A DNA stretch of 10,802 nt from Prevotella sp. UBA6387. GTDB lineage: Bacteria; Bacteroidota; Bacteroidia; Bacteroidales; Bacteroidaceae. The notes below the pieces were generated by a model. The model worked only from the letters and a program-made list of their open reading frames with translations. It made no database searches and had not been told where the DNA came from. This document shows positions 1 to 7,596 of this stretch, in pieces. Location of the stretch: positions 3,759 through 14,560 of the forward strand of contig DJQL01000095.1 of NCBI GenBank assembly GCA_002437565.1, read 5' to 3'. The translations under genes were made by a program, and so were the position numbers. Every line of letters starts with the position of its first letter. Within the stretch, counting starts at the first letter, position 1.

Positions 1-1134
1 ACCTACCAGCAATACAAGGACTGGTACTGGGGACTGGCAAAGAAGTTCAACCCCACGAAGTTTGACCCGACTCAATGGGCGAGCGTGATGAAGGACGCAG
101 GGATGAAATACATGATTTTCACCACCAAGCATCACGACGGCTTCTGCATGTTCGACAGCAAATACGATGACTTCTCTATCGCCAACTACGCTTTCAAGGA
201 CAATCCCAAGCGCGACGTGCTGAAATACGTGCTGCAGGCTTTCCGCGACAAGGGCTTCATGCTCGGCACTTATTTCTCAAAGCCCGACTGGCACTCACAA
301 GACTATTGGTGGGACGTGTACCCGACAAAGCGCGGACGCAACGTCAACTACGACATCAAGAAATGGCCATGGCGCTGGAACCGCTACAAGCAGTTTGTAT
401 ACAACCAAATGTGCGAGATTACCGACCCACAACGCTATGGCAACGTGGACATCCTATGGCTCGACGGCGGCTGGGTGTGCAAGGAAAACAACCAAGACAT
501 AGACATGCCCCACATAGCAGAGGGCGTGCGTCGCAACCAGCCCGGACTGCTAATCGTGGATCGCACCATAGGTGGTCCATACGAGAACTACCAGACACCG
601 GAGCAGACCATTCCAGCTAAGCAGCTCAACCATCCTTGGGAGAGTTGCATCACGCTGACCAACGACTGGGGCTGGGTGCCTCGGCCTACATGGAAGAGCC
701 CGGAGAAGGTAATCAGCACGCTCATGGAGATAGTGGCCAAGGGCGGCAACATGGTGCTTGGCGTAGGGCCAACGCCAGAAGGCCTGATACAGCAGGAGGC
801 CATAACCCGCTTGCAGGCCATTGGCAAGTGGATGCGCGCCAACGGCAAGGCTATCTATGGCACCGTGGCGACAAACAACTACCATAGTGGCGACTTGTGG
901 TTCACGGCCTCGAAAGACGGCAAGACAATCTTCGCGCTCTACCCATCAACCACTGGCAAGCCTGCTCCTCAAACCCTCACGTGGACAGGCAACGTGCCAA
1001 AGGGCAAGGTGACACTCGTGGCCAATGGCAAGAAGCTCAACACATCCGTCAAGGGCGATGCCGTCACCGTGACGCTGCCAGAGGGCACGGTCAAGGCCGG
1101 TGAGCCTTTCGCGCTCGAGATGCGTGTCCACTAA
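1..1134 (+). CDS. GH29 alpha-L-fucosidase, 5' end outside the window
   Basis: Exo-acting retaining alpha-L-fucosidase of family GH29 that removes terminal alpha-fucose from glycans, probably in the periplasm or at the cell surface. The frame is open from base 1, giving 377 visible residues before a TAA stop. The N-terminus, including any signal peptide, is missing, probably somewhat under 100 residues judging by the family's usual 430-500. Seen directly: the family hallmark TTKHHDGF at visible residues 41-48, KPDWHS near residue 95, and ILWLDGGW around residue 155, whose Asp (bases 463-465) aligns with the GH29 nucleophile. Further on come PYENYQTPEQ, PWES and GGNMVLGVGPTPEG, then a small C-terminal beta-rich domain from about residue 290. 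The acid/base residue is variable in GH29 and I do not assign it. The next gene starts 39 bases downstream with no terminator or promoter visible between, so co-transcription with the GH92 gene is likely. The family call is firm; the linkage specificity is not determined. Confidence 0.95.
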   Translation, partial: TYQQYKDWYWGLAKKFNPTKFDPTQWASVMKDAGMKYMIFTTKHHDGFCMFDSKYDDFSIANYAFKDNPKRDVLKYVLQAFRDKGFMLGTYFSKPDWHSQDYWWDVYPTKRGRNVNYDIKKWPWRWNRYKQFVYNQMCEITDPQRYGNVDILWLDGGWVCKENNQDIDMPHIAEGVRRNQPGLLIVDRTIGGPYENYQTPEQTIPAKQLNHPWESCITLTNDWGWVPRPTWKSPEKVISTLMEIVAKGGNMVLGVGPTPEGLIQQEAITRLQAIGKWMRANGKAIYGTVATNNYHSGDLWFTASKDGKTIFALYPSTTGKPAPQTLTWTGNVPKGKVTLVANGKKLNTSVKGDAVTVTLPEGTVKAGEPFALEMRVH

Positions 1135-1173
1135 ACGGCACCATAATACCAAAAACAAGATTAACATTAAACC

Positions 1174-3429
1174 ATGAAGAAAATATTGTCAACCACGCTT
1201 CTCGCGCTGGCGTGCTTCTCACAACACGCCAACGCGGGCGACCTGACGAGATATGTAGACCCGATGATTGGCACTACCAACTTCTCGGTCTGCAACCCCG
1301 GAGCCGTACTTCCACACGGACTGATGACCGTGACCCCATTCAACGTGATGGGATCTGACCTCAACCAGTTTGACAAGGACAAGCGTTGGTGGTCTGCGGC
1401 ATACGAGTACAACAACGTGTACATGACCGGTTTCGCCCATGTTATGCTAAGCGGCGTGGGATGCCCAGAGATGGGCACGCTGCTCACCATGCCCACCACC
1501 GGCAAGCTCAACGTGGACTACCACGACTATGGCTCCGACTACGAACAGGAGACGGCAAAGCCGGGATACTACAGCGTGAGACTGAAAAAATACGGAGTGA
1601 GGTGCGAGATGACATCCACATTGCGATCCTCGCGCGAACGCTACACGTTCCCAAAGGGCGAGAGCCACATCCTCGTTAACATTGGCGACGGTCTCACAAA
1701 CGAGGTTGGCGGCAGCGTGAAGCGCGTGAGCGACACCGAGATAGAGGGGTTCCGCATTCTCGGCACGTTCTGCTACAATCCGCAGGCCGTATTCCCAATG
1801 TATTTCGTGGTGAGGGTAAACAAGAAGCCACTGTCGTCCGGCTTTTGGAAGTTGCAGCCCAAGATGGACGGCGTGAAAGGTGAGTGGGATCCAGACAATG
1901 GCAAATACAAGCTATACAATAACTACGGACGCGACCTTGCCGGCGACCGCATAGGATGCTACTTCAACTACGACTTCGCCGACCAACAGGAAGTGGAGGT
2001 GTCCGTGGGCGTTTCTTTCGTATCCATCGAGAACGCGAGGGAGAACCTCGACGTTGAGCAACGCGGACTGTCATTCGACGACATGGCGCGCAAGGCCGAT
2101 GACGAATGGGAGAAGACCCTTGGCTCCATCACTGTGGAGGGTGGCACGGAGGCGCAGAAACGCATGTTCTACACCGCCCTCTACCACTCGCAGCTGGAGC
2201 CGTGCGTGCTTCAGGATGTCAACGGCCAATACCCCATGATGGAGAAAGACAGCATCGGCCACACCGACGGCACGCGCTACACCGTGTTCTCGCTTTGGGA
2301 CACCTATCGCAACCTGCACCAGCTTGAGACGCTGCTCTATCCTGACCGCCAGGTGGAGATGGTGCGCTCCATGATAGACATGTACCGCGAATGGGGATGG
2401 ATGCCCAAGTGGGAACTGTTCGGCCGCGAGACGTGGACCATGGAAGGCGACCCAGCAATACCCGTCATCACGGACACTTGGCTTAAAGGCCTGCGCGGCT
2501 TCGACATCAACACTGCCTATGAGGCCTTCCGCAAGTCGGCCACTCTTCCTGGCAAGGACAACAAGATGCGTCCCGACATAGACCCTTACATCAGCAAGGG
2601 CTATATACCATTGGGATGGTTCGCACAAGACCAGTCGGGCGACAACTCCGTGTCGCACGCCCTCGAATATTATGCTGCCGACGCGTCATTGGCACGTCTC
2701 GCTGAGAGCCTCGGCCACAAGCAGGACGCAAAGCTATTCCGCGAACGCAGCCTTGGATACAAGCACTACTACGACAAGCAGACGGGCACACTACGCCCAA
2801 GGCAGAAAGACGGCTCGTGGATCACGCCCTTCAACCCCAACGACGGTGCCAACTTCTCCAACGCGCCTGGATTCCATGAAGGCTCATCGTGGAACTACAC
2901 GTTCTACGTGCCTCACGACATTGCCGGACTCACCAAGCTCATGGGAGGCCAGAAGAAGTTTGTTGAGCGTCTACAAAACGTGTTCGACAAAGGCCTGTAC
3001 GACCCTGCCAATGAGCCTGACATTGCCTATCCGTATCTCTTCAGCCGCTTCAAGGGCGAAGAGTGGCGCACGCAGGAAGAGGTGGGCAAAATCATTTCGA
3101 AATACTATTCGGACAAGCCTGACGGCATTCCTGGCAACGACGACACGGGCACCATGTCAACATGGCTAATATTCTCCATGCTTGGCTTCTATCCCGACTG
3201 CCCCGGTGACCCAAGCTACACGCTCACAGCTCCAGTGTTCGACCGTGTGACGCTGCATCTCGACAAGCGTTACTACCCTGCCGGAGACCTCACCATCGTG
3301 GCGCGCCGTCAAACGCCTTCGGCACACATCATAAGTTCGATGACGCTTGGCGACAAAAAGTGGAACTCTTACCGCATCTCGCACAAGGACCTTGTGAAAG
3401 GCGGCACACTGGTGTTCAACCTGAAATAA
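1174..3429 (+). CDS. GH92 exo-alpha-mannosidase, exported
   Basis: Complete 751-residue protein of family GH92, calcium-dependent inverting exo-alpha-mannosidases that trim mannose from N-glycans or mannans. Seen: an N-terminal signal sequence (residues 1-21, possible cleavage after HANA), then the N-terminal GH92 motif NPGAVLPHGLMTVTPFN near residue 46. FSLWDTYRNLH lies near residue 371, FHEGSSWNYTFYVPHD near 567 and GNDDTG at 654-659, followed by LGFYPDCPG. Glu569 in HEGSSW matches the general acid position of the family, and the acidic GNDDTG loop matches the catalytic base region. The length is typical of single-module members. The loop NEPDIAYPYLF at 613-623 differs from the NEPSHH form I associate with many GH92s, so alpha-1,2 specificity should not be assumed. 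Cys14 follows LALA and could be read as a weak lipoprotein site. The gene lies between the fucosidase and the HTCS, probably in one transcript. The family call is firm; the linkage is open. Confidence 0.95.
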   Translation: MKKILSTTLLALACFSQHANAGDLTRYVDPMIGTTNFSVCNPGAVLPHGLMTVTPFNVMGSDLNQFDKDKRWWSAAYEYNNVYMTGFAHVMLSGVGCPEMGTLLTMPTTGKLNVDYHDYGSDYEQETAKPGYYSVRLKKYGVRCEMTSTLRSSRERYTFPKGESHILVNIGDGLTNEVGGSVKRVSDTEIEGFRILGTFCYNPQAVFPMYFVVRVNKKPLSSGFWKLQPKMDGVKGEWDPDNGKYKLYNNYGRDLAGDRIGCYFNYDFADQQEVEVSVGVSFVSIENARENLDVEQRGLSFDDMARKADDEWEKTLGSITVEGGTEAQKRMFYTALYHSQLEPCVLQDVNGQYPMMEKDSIGHTDGTRYTVFSLWDTYRNLHQLETLLYPDRQVEMVRSMIDMYREWGWMPKWELFGRETWTMEGDPAIPVITDTWLKGLRGFDINTAYEAFRKSATLPGKDNKMRPDIDPYISKGYIPLGWFAQDQSGDNSVSHALEYYAADASLARLAESLGHKQDAKLFRERSLGYKHYYDKQTGTLRPRQKDGSWITPFNPNDGANFSNAPGFHEGSSWNYTFYVPHDIAGLTKLMGGQKKFVERLQNVFDKGLYDPANEPDIAYPYLFSRFKGEEWRTQEEVGKIISKYYSDKPDGIPGNDDTGTMSTWLIFSMLGFYPDCPGDPSYTLTAPVFDRVTLHLDKRYYPAGDLTIVARRQTPSAHIISSMTLGDKKWNSYRISHKDLVKGGTLVFNLK

Positions 3430-3439
3430 TCAGGCCCTG

Positions 3440-3459
3440 GTGAGCGCGCGTGCGCTCAC
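3440..3459 (+). other. GC-rich hairpin between GH92 and the HTCS gene
   Basis: A perfect 8-base inverted repeat (GTGAGCGC / GCGCTCAC) encloses a 4-base loop, starting 11 bases after the GH92 stop codon. No run of T follows (the next bases are acttctaccc), so it does not look like a complete intrinsic terminator. It could act as a weak attenuator, an mRNA 3'-end stabiliser or a processing site that lowers expression of the regulator relative to the enzymes. The structure is seen; any role is inferred. The rest of this 63-base gap shows no convincing TAnnTTTG promoter element. Confidence 0.5.
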
Positions 3460-3492
3460 ACTTCTACCCTACAATAACCTATTTGGCTCAAA

Positions 3493-6400
3493 ATGAGGCA
3501 CTATCTATACGTCATGGCCACTGTGGCATTGCTGCTTTTCCTGCCTTCGCGCGGAAAGGCGCAAGCCGTGGCTTTCAATTACGACATAAAAAACGGTTTG
3601 CCAGACAATTCCGTCAACTGCATCACGCAAGACCGCAATGGTTTCATGTGGGTAGGCACGTCAAACGGACTCGCAAGGTTTGACGGCCTTTTCTTCACCG
3701 TGTTCAGGCACGACCACGATGATGCCTCAACCATTGCAAACAACAACATCCATGCGTTTCACGCCAACAGGCATGGATTCTATTTCTCAACCGACCTTGG
3801 CGTGGATTTCTATGACAACAACGACAACAGGTTTCACCACTGCGTGTTTCCTGGGCAGAAGACCTACAACCGCATCCTCACATTCGCATCCACGTCAAAA
3901 GGGTTGTTTGCCACCGACGACATTGGCCGATTGTACACAGTCCAAGGCACGATGTTCATACGTGTCCGCAAAGACATGCGCGCCTATGCCATAGCCACCG
4001 TGAGTGGCTACGGACAGCAGGAGTGCATTGTCGCGACAGGCAACCATAGGCTCACGCTCATGTCGGCCGATGGCAAGCGCGTGTTGTCGTCTGTCAAGAC
4101 GCCTATTGGCGGCACAAACAAGAACGTGGTCTATTACAGCAAAAGACAACGCAAGCTATATGTAGGCAACGGCATAGGCACAAGTTCGGCATCCTACAAG
4201 ATAGAGAACGACCGGATAGTGGAATGTGCCGACCACGTGCCGGCAAACCTCAAGGCCGTAACCGACTTCAATGGCGGCACGGCGTTTGCCACAGACGGTC
4301 AAGGGGTCATGGCCCTCGATGGAACCAACAAACGATGGCTCAAAGAAGACCACGGAGCGATATGCGGCAACGCCATCTACTCAGCGTTTGCCGACAACGG
4401 TGGCAACCTGTGGATTGGCTCCTATCGCAAGGGCATGACACAGTTTCAACAACGCGGACTGGCGTTCAACCTTATCAGCGAAGCCACACACACACTGCCT
4501 TTCGACCTTGTGACAGCCGTGACATCGCAAGGAGGCAACGTATACATAGGCATGGACGGTGGCGGCATGAGCGTGATGTCCAGGAGCACACACTCCGTGA
4601 CAACGACCTACACGTCGGCCAACAGCGACCTATGGGGCGACAATATCGTGTCGATGGTCGCCGATGCCAACAGCGTGTGGATGGCTGTCTATAACAAGGG
4701 ACTCACGAGATTCGACACCAAGACCCACCGTTTCACCAACTATGACATTCCTCTCCGCAGCAACCATGGCGACATAATATGGACCATTTGCGACAGCCAC
4801 GACGGCAACCTATGGATTGGCGGTCGCGACGTGCAGGTATTCAATAAGAGCAAAGGTACGTTCCATCCTGTCAAGGAACTAATAGGCTCTGAATGCCAGG
4901 CCATTAGCCTAAACGGCCAGTATGTATGGGTGGGCACGCCATACGGAGTTTACAAAATCGACAAGAAGACTCTGCGAGTGGTCAAGCATTACGACAAGGA
5001 CACCAAGGGCATGCCCCTGAGCACAAACAGCGTGAGGTATCTCTATGCCGACAGCAGGGGACGCGTGTGGGTGTCGTTCAGCTACGACGACATCTGCTGC
5101 ATAGACGAGAAGAACGGCAAGGTGACTACCTACGACATGTCGCAAGGACTCGAAAACGAGACCGTCACCGGCATCGTGGAGTCGCGCTTCGGCCACATGG
5201 TGTTCGCCACGAGCAACGGCCTTTATTTCTTCTTCCCCAGCAATGGCAATTTCATGCGGTTCGACCTCGACAACCAGATTCCGGAAAGCTACAACTATGG
5301 GGCGTGCCACGTCGATGGCAACTGCATGTATTTTGGCTCCACGGAAGGCTTGGTATGGACCACCGACATGGCCATACGCCCAAGCACGCTGTTCTCGCGA
5401 GTGTCGTTCAACGCGCTGAGCCTGGCAAACGGTCGAAGCCTGAGCCTCGGTATGGGCAACAACGAGCCTATCGTGCTGCATCACAACGAGAACTATTTCA
5501 CCATACACTTCTCCGTGCCAGAATACATGGCCCCACGCGCCATTCGCTTCTCATATTACCTAAAGGGCATGGAGACCGAATGGAAAGACATGACCGACCA
5601 TCGTGAGGCGCAATACACCAATGTGCCCCCAGGCACGTATGAGTTTATGGTGAGGTGCACCGACCTCAACGGCAAATGGACTCGCCCTTCAGTGCTTCGC
5701 ATAACGGTGCTGCCGCCATGGTATCTCACATGGTGGGCAAAGACGCTGTGGGCGTTGTTGATAATAGGCATTGCCTACCTTGGAGTATGGCTCTACATGA
5801 GAGAGCTGAAGCTGCACCACAAGATGCAGCTGGCCGAAATGGAGAAGGAGAGCCAGCGGAAAATCGACGATGCCAAGATGAACTTCTTCACAAGCATCAC
5901 GCACGAGCTCCGCACGCCTGTCTTCCTCATAGCCGCACAACTTGAGGAACTCATCAACAACAATCAGTCGATGGTCAACGTGCCCAAGACATATCTCATG
6001 GCCATGCACCGCGGAGCCGTCAGGATCAACAAGCTCATAAGCCGCGCCATAGACTTCAGGAAGATGGACGAGGGCAAGCTAACCCTGAAAAGGCAAAGGA
6101 TAAACGCCACGGCTTTCGTGCGTGACCTCGCCGACGACTACATAGACCTGTGCGACCAAAAAGAGATAGACTTCAACTTGTCGCTGCCCGACCATCCCGT
6201 ATGGGCCATGATGGACGGGGAGAAGATTGAGATGTGCATCAACAACCTCATGTCGAACGCCTACAAGTACACCAACGCCAACGGGCACGTCACGCTGAGC
6301 GTGGAAGACAATGCCGACTATGTGGTGTTCAGCGTAAAGGACGATGGCATAGGCATAGTGCCAAAGGCGAGGGAGGAAATCTTCCAGAGCTTCTACCGCA

Positions 6401-7440
6401 CGCGGCGCGGTGAGGCTCACAGCCAAGGCGACGGCATTGGCCTCGCCTTCGTGCAGAAGCTTGTGGAACTGCATGGCGGCAAGATGCAGCTTGAGAGCGA
6501 AGTGAACAAGGGATCCACATTCTCGCTGTTCATACCAAAAGACGGCAACGTGACTGATGCCACGCCTGCGGAAACGAAAGAACCCATCGTTCAAGCAACG
6601 GAAGACGAAACGCAAGGCAACGACAGCAAGCAAGAGGGAGACGCTGAGGACACCGTCCAAGCCGCCGTCAAGTCGCAGGTGAAGAGCAACCCGACCGCCA
6701 CGCACACCATATTGCTCATAGACGACGAGCGCGACATCGTGCGACTGCTCGAACGCAACCTTGTGAGCGACTTCCACGTGCTCAAGGCATACAACGGCAA
6801 AGAAGGGCTGGAGATAGCCGCCAAGTCGCTACCCGACCTCATCGTGTGCGACATGATGATGCCAGAGCTCGATGGCCTCGAATTCCTGCGCACGCTCAAG
6901 AACGACAAGAAGCTGCGGCAAGTCAAGGTCATTATCTTCACTGGCCAGACATCAGAGGAAGAGCGCATCAAGGCATACGATGCCGGAGCCGATGCCTACA
7001 TCACCAAGCCTGTGTCGCTCAAGCTACTGCGCACGAGGATAGACCGCCTGATAGCCGAGAGCGACAACGCCGCGCTCACCACGTCGATAGCCAAGGGGAA
7101 AAAGTCGTACAACAAGGAAGAGCAGATCTTCCTCCTGAGGTGCCGCGAGATAATAGACGACAATCTCGCCAACCCTGACTTCAACGTAGACTTCCTCGCG
7201 CAGAAACTCGCGATGAGTCACTCCACTCTCTACAAGAAGCTGAAGCAGATGACAGGCATGTCGCTCATCGAGTTTGTCAACGACTACAAAATCTATAAGG
7301 CCGTGACGTGCTTCAAGGAGGGACAAACCAATGTGGAACGCGTGGCCGAGCAATGCGGGTTCAGCGACATTAAGAATTTCCGCACGCAGTTCAAACGCAA
7401 GATGCAAGTCACGCCCAAACAGTTTGTGCAAAGCTTGTGA
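3493..7440 (+). CDS. Hybrid two-component system sensor-regulator (HTCS)
   Basis: Complete 1315-residue fusion of a sensor kinase and a response regulator, of the type that controls polysaccharide-utilization loci in Bacteroidota. In order: signal peptide (1 to about 23); periplasmic beta-propeller repeats of the reg_prop type (about 26-660, e.g. NGLPDNSVNCITQDRNGFMW and GNLWIG); Y_Y_Y domain (about 670-738); one membrane helix (about 747-769); a short coiled segment; HisKA with H-box THELRTP, phosphoacceptor His804; HATPase with N-box NNLMSNA (917-923), G1 DDGIGI (950-955) and G2 GDGIGLAF (979-986). An acidic linker (about 1017-1072) follows, then a receiver domain with acidic pair Asp1077/Asp1078, phosphoacceptor Asp1120, Thr1150 and Lys1172. 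An AraC-type HTH ends the protein (about 1213-1313, ending FKRKMQVTPKQF). All key catalytic residues are present. The ATG at 3493 gives a normal export signal; ATG 3514 is a weaker alternative. The ligand, probably an oligosaccharide from the target glycan, cannot be read from sequence. The gene lies 63 bases after GH92 and is followed by a terminator. Confidence 0.97.
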   Translation: MRHYLYVMATVALLLFLPSRGKAQAVAFNYDIKNGLPDNSVNCITQDRNGFMWVGTSNGLARFDGLFFTVFRHDHDDASTIANNNIHAFHANRHGFYFSTDLGVDFYDNNDNRFHHCVFPGQKTYNRILTFASTSKGLFATDDIGRLYTVQGTMFIRVRKDMRAYAIATVSGYGQQECIVATGNHRLTLMSADGKRVLSSVKTPIGGTNKNVVYYSKRQRKLYVGNGIGTSSASYKIENDRIVECADHVPANLKAVTDFNGGTAFATDGQGVMALDGTNKRWLKEDHGAICGNAIYSAFADNGGNLWIGSYRKGMTQFQQRGLAFNLISEATHTLPFDLVTAVTSQGGNVYIGMDGGGMSVMSRSTHSVTTTYTSANSDLWGDNIVSMVADANSVWMAVYNKGLTRFDTKTHRFTNYDIPLRSNHGDIIWTICDSHDGNLWIGGRDVQVFNKSKGTFHPVKELIGSECQAISLNGQYVWVGTPYGVYKIDKKTLRVVKHYDKDTKGMPLSTNSVRYLYADSRGRVWVSFSYDDICCIDEKNGKVTTYDMSQGLENETVTGIVESRFGHMVFATSNGLYFFFPSNGNFMRFDLDNQIPESYNYGACHVDGNCMYFGSTEGLVWTTDMAIRPSTLFSRVSFNALSLANGRSLSLGMGNNEPIVLHHNENYFTIHFSVPEYMAPRAIRFSYYLKGMETEWKDMTDHREAQYTNVPPGTYEFMVRCTDLNGKWTRPSVLRITVLPPWYLTWWAKTLWALLIIGIAYLGVWLYMRELKLHHKMQLAEMEKESQRKIDDAKMNFFTSITHELRTPVFLIAAQLEELINNNQSMVNVPKTYLMAMHRGAVRINKLISRAIDFRKMDEGKLTLKRQRINATAFVRDLADDYIDLCDQKEIDFNLSLPDHPVWAMMDGEKIEMCINNLMSNAYKYTNANGHVTLSVEDNADYVVFSVKDDGIGIVPKAREEIFQSFYRTRRGEAHSQGDGIGLAFVQKLVELHGGKMQLESEVNKGSTFSLFIPKDGNVTDATPAETKEPIVQATEDETQGNDSKQEGDAEDTVQAAVKSQVKSNPTATHTILLIDDERDIVRLLERNLVSDFHVLKAYNGKEGLEIAAKSLPDLIVCDMMMPELDGLEFLRTLKNDKKLRQVKVIIFTGQTSEEERIKAYDAGADAYITKPVSLKLLRTRIDRLIAESDNAALTTSIAKGKKSYNKEEQIFLLRCREIIDDNLANPDFNVDFLAQKLAMSHSTLYKKLKQMTGMSLIEFVNDYKIYKAVTCFKEGQTNVERVAEQCGFSDIKNFRTQFKRKMQVTPKQFVQSL

Positions 7441-7479
7441 CAATGCGACCATCGCGGATTATGATAACATACCCATAGC

Positions 7480-7523
7480 AAAAGGGCGATTTTGGTGAAA
7501 GCAAACCAAAATCGCCCTTTTTT
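7480..7523 (+). terminator. Strong intrinsic terminator after the HTCS gene
   Basis: A perfect 17-base inverted repeat (left arm 7480-7496, right arm 7505-7521) encloses an 8-base loop (gaaagcaa) and ends in six T's (7518-7523). The stem has a GGGCG/CGCCC core flanked by A/T pairs. The A's at the left edge mean the structure could also end transcription arriving from the opposite strand. It begins 40 bases after the HTCS stop and separates the upstream genes from GH30-GH35. Confidence 0.93.
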
Positions 7524-7526
7524 ATA

Positions 7527-7565
7527 TTAAAATGTAACCAAAGGCAAACACCCTTAAATCGTAAC
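7527..7565 (+). repeat. Imperfect direct repeat upstream of GH30
   Basis: Two 12-base copies, TTAAAATGTAAC (7527-7538) and TTAAATCGTAAC (7554-7565), match at 10 of 12 positions (TTAAA, two variable bases, GTAAC). Their starts are 27 bases apart. The second copy overlaps the -7 element. Paired direct repeats upstream of a promoter are a common form of AraC-family binding site, so this is a candidate operator for the HTCS. In AT-rich intergenic DNA a chance match is possible. Confidence 0.35.
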
Positions 7566-7569
7566 TTTG
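7562..7569 (+). promoter_or_regulatory. Bacteroidota-type -7 promoter element for GH30-GH35
   Basis: TAACTTTG matches the Bacteroidota primary-sigma -7 consensus TAnnTTTG exactly. It lies 39 bases downstream of the terminator's T-run and 27 bases before the ATG at 7597, predicting a transcript start around 7575-7578 and a short leader of about 20 bases. I see no convincing TTTG -33 element at the usual distance, which would fit a promoter that needs an activator such as the HTCS. The -7 match is seen; activator dependence is inferred. Confidence 0.7.
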
Positions 7570-7596
7570 CAATCGAGAAAACCAAAAACTCATATT

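Noticed and set aside
1135..1173. Gap between GH29 and GH92 checked for promoter or terminator
   Set aside because: It is AT-rich, but I see no inverted repeat, T-run or TAnnTTTG element, so I treat the two genes as one transcription unit.
3470..3492. Possible -7 promoter element (cctatttgg) just before the HTCS start
   Set aside because: It matches only the TTTG half of TAnnTTTG; the leading TA is not at the right distance, and it would leave almost no leader before the ATG.
4224..4694. 156-residue + strand open frame in another reading frame of the HTCS propeller region, and similar ones at 4926-5606 and 7749-8222
   Set aside because: These are out-of-frame readings of well-supported genes, rich in Arg, His and Gln as expected for shifted frames, with no family motif.
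6079..6777. 232-residue open frame on the minus strand opposite the HTCS kinase region
   Set aside because: It lies wholly within a clear, conserved gene on the + strand, has no recognisable domain and shows only the composition expected from the codon bias of the sense gene. The same applies to minus-strand frames at 4909-5508 and 2071-2658.
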